Assembly: GCA_030323885.1 (NCBI GenBank)
Contig: CM059198.1
Coordinates: 11,880,462 to 11,944,461 of the forward strand
Direction: 5' to 3'
DNA: 64,000 nucleotides
Source of the DNA: Branchipolynoe longqiensis
Lineage: Eukaryota > Annelida > Polychaeta > Phyllodocida > Polynoidae
Positions within the stretch are counted from its first letter, which is position 1. Each line of letters starts with the position of its first letter. Below the pieces are notes generated by a model that was not told where the DNA came from, searched no databases, and was given only the letters and a program-made list of their open reading frames with translations. Of the stretch, positions 47,101 through 59,100 are shown piece by piece. The position numbers were made by a program, and so were the translations under genes.

Positions 47101-50100
47101 GGTTGGCTTGGTTTCTTGGGAGGGTTTATTTTTACATTTTAATTATTAATTACATTTTAATTATTCCATCGTGTTGATGGAATACGGCCTGTGAGTCTGG
47201 CTTGATTCGACAGAGGACTGGTGTTCAGGCACCCCGTAGGGTATGAATGCTGTCAGCAGGCAGAAGACTTACCAGTACATGGGGTACAGGAGACTCCGCC
47301 TGTAGTAGGCGCTGCTCCAGGGCTGTACGATGTTCTGAATGGGGGCGAGTTTCCCACCCGCCTCCAGACGACTCAGGCCTGCCTGGACACTGAACAACTA
47401 CACCAATAGAAACAAAAGGATGCTTATGGGCATGCACAGTTTACAAAGCACATGACGGGTACAGAGCGTATGAACGGGCGGGGGGGGGGGGGCGGGGGCG
47501 CCAGACAAATACGACTTTTATCACTTAATACAACGTTGATATATTTAAAACTTTCATATTCTTGTCTTTATGTTATGTAGTAAAATGTTGATGTGCACTG
47601 TTGCGGGGGGGGGGGGGGGGGTGAAGCAGCAGGGTAGGGAAAAGTAGTATGTCTTGCATGACTGTGAAAATATTGACAATTTTGGGTGGCCCCTTAGTAC
47701 GGATCAAAGTGGTCTCGGAGTTTAAAAAACACAAAACCCACGGAAATCGATAATGATGTAGGCAATAATAGGATCACAATAAAAGCAGCGGGATGCTCTC
47801 CAAATTGAGTCTAAAGATTAAGCATAGTCAGGGTACTAAGACTATGCTCGGAGCTCCACCCCATTCAGTACAGCGTGTGCAGGGCGGGAGCACCTCACTA
47901 ACCATTGGTCATTCGTCACTGAGAGCATAGGACACAGCTAAATATTCCAAATCTTGCCAGAAATGTGTGATATTTCGATAACAGTTGAAAGATATGTGCA
48001 AATTTTGAACATATATTAGCAAAAATTCAAGGATATCCGAGAAATGGCAGTAATTTTCCGCCCCTTAATTTAAGAGCTTCCTTAACAAAAGATAATTTAA
48101 AGAATTGTCAATGACACAAAAATGCAACACCCAAATTCAGAAATTGTTCCTAATTGATCGAATTCAACATTTTGGCTGCAGGCTAACATGGGTAATTTGC
48201 ACATAAGCCCACTGTTCTATTTTTAGCTTTCCTGCTGTATCTCACTACGCCTAGATCGTCACTTCTCCACTAGCTTCTGACTGCACTTCGATCACTCACC
48301 CTCCCACCCACTATTAAAGGGTCTGAGCGCTGTTCCGGTCTGCACACTCAACGTGATGTCCTCTCAACCTAGCTGCTAAAACTGATGATACACGATACTG
48401 CTCTGCTCTGAAATGCTCATGACACTCGGGTATCCGTACCTTGTCCTACACACAATGCTAAGCTGATAAGTTGGTTAAGATTAATTTGATTAATTATCTA
48501 TATTAAATAAACTCAATTTAAATCATGCCTTTTCTTGTGTCTCTAATTGTACGAGTGTGTGAATTGCACTGACGAATGACACGGCCGTCCACCCCTCCCA
48601 GATAGCCTTGCACGCCACCTCCTGATTGGACACTGTTTTCCCCGCTGTTCCGCCTATCAGAACTCACCCCCCCACCCCCGCCAAAACACACACCACCCCC
48701 GGCAGTAACTGCCTCACTTCACGGCAATCTGGTGACCCGAGTGAATTTAGGGGTCAACATGTTCACGGTCATACAAAGTGTGCGACCGAACTGAGGGAGG
48801 AGGGGGGGAGGGGGGGGTCAGTCAAGCACAACTTCTATCGTTTAATAAAATGTCAATATTTTCGGGCAAACGGTTTTGGGGTGAGGGGGTGAGAGGGGGT
48901 ACATTAGTTGATTAAGCAGAAGAATTTTCAAACGTGGACAATTGGTCTTCCCCATTCCACTGCTCTTTGCCCTATCCTAGTAATGCCAAATGTCAGGCTA
49001 GTTGACGACAAGTATACATTTTTAAGTCATTGCCATTGGTTCGACTTGACTAGGGGGATTTGAATCCCATAACCTACCAAAAAGGGGAGGTGGGTGCTCA
49101 ACTCATTCGGCCACGTGATCTGGGCCTGTAGTAAAATGTTAATATGTACTACTTGGATGGGGAGGGAAGGGAAATGTAGTTATCTAAATTATACATAGAG
49201 CAAAATAAGTTAGTGAAAATATTACAATCTTTGAATGACCCTTTACTGCCTATCCACCTGTCCTTAGGGGTCCTTCACAATTATCAACATCTTTACAAGT
49301 GGACAAATCGTACGTGGGAGGGTAGCGGGTTAAGACCCACTGTCCACTTTCTAACACTTATAATTGTGAAGGACCCGTTATTCTATTTCATTGTTTTTGT
49401 GCCTTCTGGCTTCTATTGCGTCTCTCTGATGCCATCGCAAATAAAACTCATTTTGATCTGCACTACTGCCTCCTGGTCATTCTTTCACCGAATCAAAACT
49501 ACAGTGAGCACCCAAAACCAGGGTTCATACAAAAAGTTGGCCACCAGATTCAAGAACACTGTCAAGAACATTTACAACAACTTTTTCATAGGAGACACGC
49601 AACGTTTAGCTATCAACATTTAATACAATCTACTTAAAAGCATGTAATGTTCGGAAAACAACTCCACAAAAGTAACTGACAGGAACCCATTGTCAAAAAC
49701 AAATTCATCTCAAATATCATTTCACATGTTATCATCAAAACGTTGGCTGCCGGATTCAGGAACATTCACAAGCATACAGTTAAATTCAAAGACATCCGCC
49801 GGTACTCAAACCCAAAATCTAAATTCAAGAACATTCAAGACTTTCGGTGACGCACGCGAATCCTGCCCAAAACTAACAACCATTGAGATTGTATCCCCCC
49901 CCGCTAAACTGGTACACAGTTATTTTAAAGTATCACCAATACCACCACTCCGGGATACTTCTACTACATTCCGCCAGAATTGACTCGCACACTGACCTTG
50001 AGGTAGGTGTGGCTGTGACAGTGGTGGAGAAGGTTGGATGCCGGGGTGGCCATCTTGCTGACGTTCTTCACCAGGCTCAGCGAGTACATGGCCGAGGTCA

Positions 50101-53100
50101 ACTGGAGGTCAATGCGTTCTGCTTGGAAAACTACAACGACTAACTGCCCAGAATCAGCCGCCGATCCTGAGCCAGTCTTGGGCTTGCTGATCTGAGATTA
50201 AGGAAGGTTTTTTAAATGTTTGTTTAATGTTTTTTTAATTATCACGGATGTAAGTGATGGCAGAGAGCAAAAAAAGCTGAACGAACAACACAGTGTAGCG
50301 CTCTTCAAGGATAATCTGCACAGATTGGTCAGTGGAATTAAGGATGGGTAGTACTAGGAGAGTAGCGTATAAAACCTGACTTCCGGGATTTTCCCTTGAT
50401 TCCCTGAAAACGTCTATGAGAAAATGTCCATGTTTTCATGGAAATTCACCTGCAGTCAGTACACCGACCCAACACAATCTGATCACCGTCCCGACACCAA
50501 CACTCTGTAAAATATTCTGAGAGGGGGAATGCAAATGTTCTATTACTGGTCGGTGTACGTGACCAGGCTCATGTATAGAGATATATATATATAGTATAGT
50601 TATACAAATCTTACCTGGGTACAGATGATGGATAACTCTTGTTTTCCCGAGGTACAGGCCTCGGATAGTCATGGGCTAGGGAGAAGGAAGCAACATCCGG
50701 GTACAGCAATCTTCACCTAATTATTCAGGATAAAAATGAGCTTAATGATTGGAACTCATGTTTTCGTTTTGGCACAAAAAAATGTAATAGTCGTGGCAGG
50801 GTGTCGCGGGCGTCCCCTAGCCCATGACTATCCGAGGCTTGTACCTCGGTAAAACAAGAGTTATCCATCATCTGTACCCCGGTAAGATTCGTATAACTAT
50901 ACTATTTTACCTCGGTACTAAGCCTCTGGCTACTCGTGGTCGAGGGATACCTTTACGTAGCCTCATTTTTATCCTCAATCATCTGATGAACATAGTAATG
51001 TCGTGGGGGTGATGAAAATGGGAAATATTGCACCTAGAGCGGGACTCGAACCCACATCTCTTTGCATTCCGGGCCAGTGTGCTAACCATTACACCACCTA
51101 GGCTCCCTGATATCAACACACTACCCACGCCTACCTGTCTATGTGGTCACTTGCCTGAGAGGTCAGTGCACACTACTACACTCGTCCCCCTGGAATTGTA
51201 AGTCTTTTAATACTTACAATTACATACATACAGGCAATGCACTAACACATACATACACAGGGTAGGTTCAACAACCACACAGCGTGTAGCTTGTATAGGA
51301 TCCTGGTCACGGCACCAGTGTCGTGGGGGTGATGAAAATGGGAAATATTGCACCTAGAGCGGGACTCGAACCCACATCTCTTTGCATTCCGGGCCAGTGT
51401 GCTAACCATTACACCACCTAGGCTCCCTGATATCAACACACTACCCACGCCTACCTGTCTATGTGGTCACTTGCCTGAGAGGTCAGTGCACACTACTACA
51501 GTAATGTTTCAGTCGTAATATTTAAATGTTTCAAGTCTCACCCATTCTTCTTAGTTGGTGAGTAGGCGGGTTGCAACCCCGCTCGTCTTCTCTAGTCGTT
51601 TGTTGTAATGTTTAGCAAACGACCTTGCCGTCTTCCAGCCGGCATGTGCTAGGATTCTCTTCACTGAGATTCCCAACATTCTCGCCTTCGAGACCATGGC
51701 ACCTCTTGTAGAGTGAGAGGCATAGCGCCCTGTGTTGACGCCTGCTGACTTGAGCACGTTAATCGTCCATCTGGCGAGCGTGTCTCTGGAGATAGCCTTA
51801 TGTGGCTTAATGAAGCTTATCAAAAGCTGTCTGGAATTACGTATTCCTTTTGTCTTGGATATATAAGCCCTAATGGCTGACACTACACACAGTTTCCTGT
51901 CATGTGGGAAACTCGTGACATGAATCGAAGAGAGTGGATCTCCTGTGCGGTTTGATTTTAATAATTTGTCCAAATCAAACGTGGCCTGATTCTCTTCCAT
52001 GTCTAGGCCATTAAGTGAAAGGGCACCAATTGTTTGGCCCCTATGACCGGTTACTAAGAGTAACAGTACCGCTAATTTATAACCTAGCTGTTTAATCGAT
52101 AGATGTCTATTACTAGGCCAATTCTGAAATAATTTAAACACCACTGAAACATCCCAAAACCTACTATATTTTGGTTTTGGAGGGTTTCTTTCATATATGG
52201 ATCTCATGAACCAATGAAGAACTTCATGTTTTCTGATTGTTTCTCCACCAATCCTTGGTAAGATAACCGAAAGTGCACATCGAGCTGCGTTTATGGCTCC
52301 ATAACCTAGTCCGTCGTCCTCCATCATTCGTAAAAAACGGAATACTTGGGCGATGGATGGTTCCATTGGCTTAACTTTGCGTATCAAACAATAAATGCCC
52401 CATTTCTTTAAATAACTGGAATATAATTTGACCGTACCTGGTCTCCAAGCATGCAAAATTAATCTATTTTGGGTGATTTTATCTAGGCCAAATTTCTGTA
52501 AGTATCTACTTAAAAAAGGAATGCTAATAGGGGTGTCGCGGATACGTCCCCTAGGTTTGTTACTTGGCCTTGGTGTTGTAAGCTTAGTGGCCCTCTGGGG
52601 AATTTTAAAGTCTTTCGCTCCCAACTCTACTGCTGCTCGCCAGGGTTGAGTGTTCCACTCTGGCACTATCAACACTGCATGTGCTACGTCCAGCCTGATC
52701 TTCCTGGCTACTCTGCTGATTAGGCTGAATGGGGGAAAGATATAATCAAATTCATCATTCGAAATCATAGAGAAAGCATGAACTTTCCAGGCGTATGGCT
52801 CTGGATGCCAGGATACATATTTAGTAATTTTCTTGTTTCTACGTGAGGCAAACAGATCTACTTCTGGGGTTCCCCATTTTTGGCAAATTAAACATGTTGG
52901 CTGCAGGCTAACATGGATAATTTGCACACGAGGCACGTGTTCTATTTATAGTTTTCTTCATCACTCGAGTACGCCTAGCTCCTCACTTCACCCCTGACTG
53001 CGCTACACACCACATCGATCAACTGCAGCTACTGTTGAACCACCACGTGCTTTAGCAGGTCTAGTTAAACCACGCATATGCCGCCTGTGCAAAAGCGACG

Positions 53101-56100
53101 AGGTAGACCACCTCTTTCTCAAGTGTTGCCTAGGACACAGCCAACTAGAGCAGTCAGGTCATCCTGCGCGCCAGCTATGGACCAGAGCTTGACACAGTCC
53201 TCGGAAAGTACCTCCATAAGACCGGGGCAGACGGCGCATACATTTTCACCGTCGTCGAATAATGAGTCGGACCAGGACCTGGTGAGGAGGATGAGCCGTA
53301 ACACGCAGTACGCTGATGTGACAGAAAGGTTAGCGGCGTTGGAGCGAGTAGCAGCACGGCCGTTTAGGCTGCCCCAGTCGCAGTCACCAGCAGTGGGTCG
53401 TCCGCAGGAGCCAGCAACGCAAGCTCGCCCTCCCAGACCGGTGCAACTGCAGACATTACCAAGCCCGTTCCCGTCACCGGTGGCGGTGCGCTCACCACCT
53501 GCAGTGTGTGTCACACCAGCCCCAGCCGAGCAGGCGCCGGCTACACCACGCCCGCGAATTCCACCCCGTCCGTTTGCAATGATGCCTCTGCCCACGCCAC
53601 CACCACCGCGCCCGCAGAGGTGCCTACCGCCTGCAGCGGCGGCCTTTGTGGAAGCGGTTCCTGCCCTACAGAGACCGAAAGGTACTTCATTCTACCCCCA
53701 TAACTTTATTTCTCGTGGAGACGCTTGCAGGAAGATTGGTATAGGGGAGGCAATGTGGGCCGAGTACTTTGTGGCACTACGTAGGATTGCGGCACACACT
53801 GAATTCCCCCAGGCCTGGTGGCCTGCATTTCTCCGCCACGAGGAGGAGTTGGCTCGCATGGCCATCACCTGGGATTGGGCTACATGCAGGAGGTGGTCGG
53901 AGCGCCTCTTTCAGATGGTAGCTGATGGCCGCCTGCCGGATGCGTGGGGGGACCACGTGGCTTTGAAGGATGTGCAGAGAGAGGTCTGTACCGACGTGTC
54001 AAGGCAGCCGCCGCCCCGTCCCGTCTACGTGCACCAGGCAGAGCGCATGGCGGTCCTGGCGCCAGCACCGGCTACTGCACCCGCACAAGCTCCTCTGAAC
54101 GCCCGAGAGGATTATAATAAGGAGGTCGATGGCAAGGCATGCTATCAATGGAACTGGGGAAAAGAATGCGGGTTCCAGGCGGCACATGGGGTTCTTCCTG
54201 ATAGGTTTGTCCATGTATGTGCATACTGCGCGTACAGGTTCAAGCACAGCTTGCCCCATCGGGAGCAAGATTGCATGAAAAAGAGGAAGTATATGGATAG
54301 GAAACTATTAGACCAGTCATCCGTGGCAGTAAGTGTTCTACAACAATCACCCATAATCCCAATCATTCCAGCCGTGGTAGAACAAGTAGAACCGAACTGC
54401 AACCACGTGGCGACTAGTGCTGACCTAGATCGGTCGGCGCCACCCACCCACCCACCCCACACGTCCATACCCCTGACCATTGAGAGCTTGCCCCTGCCCC
54501 AAGACCACATGCTCACCCCTCCACCTGCTGCCACCCTCCCCGCGCACTCACACTTTGCCTCCTCTGATACTGACTTGTCTTTACCCGATGTTGTCTTTGA
54601 CTGGTTTAATATTTAAAATGTATCTGATAATGTTGTTCGTTCTCCTCTCCTGTTTCCCCCACCTCCTTCTCCTTTCCTGTTTAGAGATAAGCTCTCTCAG
54701 TTTTGGCCGGTCACTGCACCGGTCATGTGGCCATCTGCTTTGGACTTTGTCCCTACCATGTTTCGAATATAGGCCATTGCGGTAGTGTTATCAGTTAAGA
54801 CTTGTACATTGAATTTAGGCACTCGCACTAAACTCTTCAACCCTAAATAGATGGCTTGTAATTCTAACACATTTATGTGATCAGCTATTTCTTCATCTAG
54901 CCAACGGCCCCCTGTTGCAAGATTATCGCTGTGGGCGCCCCAACCTTCTAAAGAAGCATCTGTAGTAACTATGGTGTTTGGTTCGCCCATCCTGATTGGA
55001 TTGTGTGCGTGATGAATGTGGTCTAGCCACCATTGAATATCCTCGTAACCGTCTTTGGGGATGGTCATAAGACCTTCGAAATTGCCTTTGGTTTTGACTA
55101 ATGCGTAATTTTTGTCTATCTCAAGGGATTTGGTATGTGCTTTACCATATAGTATGGCTGGTGCGTAAGCTACCATAATTCCAATAAGTGCTGCGACTTG
55201 TCTTATTTTTGGTCACTTTAATTGTAATAAACTCAATGCTGTAGTTTTAAATTTATCTATTTTATCAGGTGTCAATGAAATTGTCATTTGCTCTGTATCA
55301 ACAAAGAAGCTTAAGCATTTTAAATGTTTTGTAGGTATTAGTACAGATTTAGTATCATGTATGTAAAAACCCACCCAAAGCAATGCCTGACATAAATCAT
55401 CTATTGCTGTTTGACAATCGTGTTGCGTTTGTGCAACAATGAAGGAATCGTCAATGTACGGGAACATTACATGTCCTTTCTTGGCCATTTCGAAAAAAAT
55501 GGGTTTTAACAATTGAGTAAACAACTGTGGTGCACATGCTAAGCCATTTGGCAAACAAGTAAACTGGTAGAATTGTCCTTGCCAGATAAATCTAAGGAAT
55601 TTTCTGTGGGCTTCATAAATTGGAATTGTGTAGTATGCATCTTTTAAATCAACACTAGCGAGCCAAGAACTGGGTGTTACTAGGTCTCGAGCTGTTTCCG
55701 CTGCTGAACCGGTTGCCTCGTTGACCGGTCCGTCGGCTGCGAAAATCCGAACGGATTTTCTTGTAGCGGGTAGCATTGTCGGCCTGCTTTGAGTCCAGGT
55801 GTTTGGATTGTTTGGCCGCTGTTTCGACCTCTTTGACCAGGTATTGGAGTTGGCCGCCAAACATTTTAGTGTCGTCGAGCGGCTTGCCCTTAATTGGTTT
55901 TGGAGCTAAGAATAGGGTGTATTCCTTTCCGTCGTTGTCAACGATCTTCTTTGACCGGGTGACTTCTTTGCCTGTATCGGTCGTGACAGATTTGAAGACG
56001 TTTTTGAAACGCCTATACAACAGGAAATTGCTGGTAGCTGTTAACGTGGCAATTCCTGCGTCCATGTCAGAACACTAGGTGGAGAACTTGTTGTCTGTCA

Positions 56101-59100
56101 TCATGTGGTTGGAAATTGGCGTGACCGCTGCCAAAGCCGCAAGAACTCCTTTATGGACGATGTGTAGACACGTCTCGAATTTCTTGCGGTCGTCACTCAT
56201 GGTGACGTCCGCATCCATCTCTTTGATGGTGGCCTCTGGGATCCCCTTGATCCCTGTGTACTGTTCCGCAAATTTAGTTATGATTTCAGCGGGTTTGAAT
56301 GTGTGGAAGTGGCCTTTTATGTTCTTCCTCATCAGGGTACAGGTGTTGATCTTTTTCTTCTCTACCGTGATCTTTTTGACCACCTTCCATGTGATCTTGA
56401 CATACTTTCCGGTATGTTCCGTTTCCGATTCCGAATCGGTGGTGGTGGAGTCGTTGGAGGAGTCTGAGGAAGAAGACTCTCTTTTCTTCTTCTTGGACTT
56501 TGACTTCTTCTTTGTCTGCTTTACTTTCCTGATCTTATTGCGAGCCTTGTAGTACTGGTCTCCCTCCGACGACTCTTTCTTCGATCTTTTCCGTTTCTTG
56601 GACGGGAACTCGACCTTGAAGTCAGTTGTCTGTTGTGGTTCAGACATGTCCTCCCACTCCGACTCTTCTGATGCGGAGGCGGGAGTTTTCGCCAAGGCTT
56701 TGCTCGGGGGACTTGGGAGCAGATGTTGTAGCTGCTAACGGATGAGATGAACCATATGTTCATCCGCGTTGGACGGCCCTACCTCAGGCGAGCGGTCATG
56801 TGACAGAGCGGACTCCAGTCCAGGGGTCGTGTCCCCCTCGCTCAACGTGTGTGGTACACCTTGGTTACCATGCTTCGCGGCTATCTCAAGTCGTCTGTAA
56901 AACCAACAGGTTTATTAGAATGCACTAAAGGAGCGACTGAACACATGGAACAGTGCTATAACGCGCTCTCTCTAGCACTAATGGGTACTAAATCCGTATT
57001 TACACCGGTTTAATCCAGGCGTGATAAGCTAAATTGTATCTCGAAAGTGCGATGGCTGGACGAAACAAACCGAAACCAATCGAGGGGTAGACCAGTGTAG
57101 ATCCCTACCACACTCTCTGTGTCACACACTTCTCCCTCCTGTGGCTACTACGCCAACAAATTGGAGAAAATGCTATGGCACTCGGTGGTACGCCTTAACC
57201 TTGGGAAATCTATTAATATTCCCGAAACTATCTGAAGTGGGCGTGCCTACTCGCCTAAGCCATTTGCGCGCGCGCAAATTGCGCGCGCGCAAATTGCTAA
57301 CACTTGTGCACGCGAGGGTTCTCGGTGGTAAAGCGTTGCTTAGCGACTAGCTAAGCAACGAGGGGTTCGGGCGTTCGGGGCCAGACCCGGCGGACGTGTT
57401 TCTACACGCTCCGTCGTTTTCCACCGATATTTAGGCTTTTTGGGGTCAAAATTCTAAACTAAATCATAGAAACAACACGGGAGGGAACGGGAGACCTGCG
57501 TTACTATTTATGTTGGTATCATTGTTAGTCTTTGGTTAAGAATAAATCGTGAGCTCTTGTAAAGGTGAATCAGGACGTTCCTTGCATTCTTTCCTATCCT
57601 CCAGTCTTATTGTAGATTAACCGCTATGGAACCTATATTAGATTGCTTTCTATGCACTGAGAGGCCTTAAGCCTAAGTCGGCCTTCTGCAAGTAATACAC
57701 CCCATCTGCGGGAATCTAATAACTGACGCATTTACGGAATTAACGTAGTGTTACTTTTAGGCTAGAACCACGACACATAAGATAAAGTAAACAACAGTGA
57801 CAGCGGCAGCAACTCGTGCTGGACTGCGCATATTTGGATTCATTTAGTAACATTCATAATATCTCTAACGACGAAGGAGGCAGCCAGTAGTTGAAATAAC
57901 CTAATATAAATACACTTTAGGCCGATAAATGCGCACGGTGGCAAATCTAGTATTTAGACGATACTCTGGCTGGCGCCTACAGTACGGGACGGACACCGAC
58001 GACGGAATACGCGCAGGCGGGCGGTAAGGCTACGACGGCGGCGGCGGGCCAAGGAAATTCACATGGAAACAATTAATTATATTAACACGTTAGGCTCGCC
58101 TTAAGCGGGGGTGGAATAGCCCGACGGTTAAATATCTAAACGATGAATTGGCTCCAGCCAAACATCTCTCCGTTCGGCAACGGGCGGCAAAAACAAAATG
58201 GAGGTGCTTCCAAAAAATCTACGGCACCGGATAACAAACACAAACTCATGAATAACTAAGTTAACATGAAATTTGACAACACTAAAAGTTGATCAGAGTG
58301 TGCTATATGCATTAGTAATCATCCATGTAAGTTCTTGTCCTTTTACTTACTCTTATTTACATTTGCGATGTAAATAGACATAGTGGTGCTGGCAGGTCTG
58401 GGTGTGATTGCATTCAGGGTCTACCCCTTCTGCTCGTGTAGGGGTCACCACACCCAAAAGGTCAAGGTTGGTGGTAGTCATGGGGCCATACAGCTAGCTA
58501 CTGGTGGGTGGCAGACCACTGGTATCCATAGAGACCAGTAATGCTGGATTCCTATTGGTGAGACCAGGAATGCTCGATTCCCATTGGTGGAAGGTGGTGG
58601 TATGATACCCTACAATGAACCCATGTAACTACATAAGGAATAAACCAGAGCTGGACTCTCTCTTCTTCTATATTATTTACTCTCTTCCTTTCTCTTTTTC
58701 TGTATTGTTTTCCTCATAGCCTATATACACAGCCACAGATCCGAGCATTAGGTTCTACAACTCGGTACAGTTAAATGCTTCAAGTCGTTTTCTTAAATAC
58801 AAATTTGGTGTTAATATTAGGGAATAAATAGAGAAAATACATATAACTAAATTGTTTCTTTATTGGAGTTTTAATTCTAGAAATCTTAGAAATGTCACAA
58901 AACGCAGGTTTACCCCAAACCCTGGGAAATCCACAAAATCGCAATATTTCATCTCTGTATTATAATTTATATTTTTATGGTAAACAATTTATTCAGCAGA
59001 ATATGCATTCCTTCAGAACTTAAGCACTAGTCTATTGTATGGACAGTTCTTTGCAGATAGATATCCCTGCATAAAATTTAATTAAATTAAAAATAAAATT

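Larger units (their letters stand above)
50591..58360 (-). mobile_element. Second DIRS-type element, damaged and with nested insertions (copy 2)
   Basis: Same family and strand as copy 1. The left terminal repeat and internal complementary region (50591-50955) are present; the right terminal repeat is missing. Similarity to copy 1 stops near 58355 (gtgctatatgcatt...acttactctt). Damage: a TRIM insertion at 50999-51500; a truncated Ngaro-like insertion at 52893-54735 that replaced about 170 bp of RNase H; a gag-to-RT deletion near 55720; and about 0.9 kb of extra leader (57205-58100). It lies in the intron between VPS13B exons 3 and 2. Confidence 0.92.

Noticed and set aside
49213..49983. Plus-strand frames of 136 and 97 residues
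   Set aside because: Composition-driven frames in intron sequence with repeated phrases; no start context or domains.
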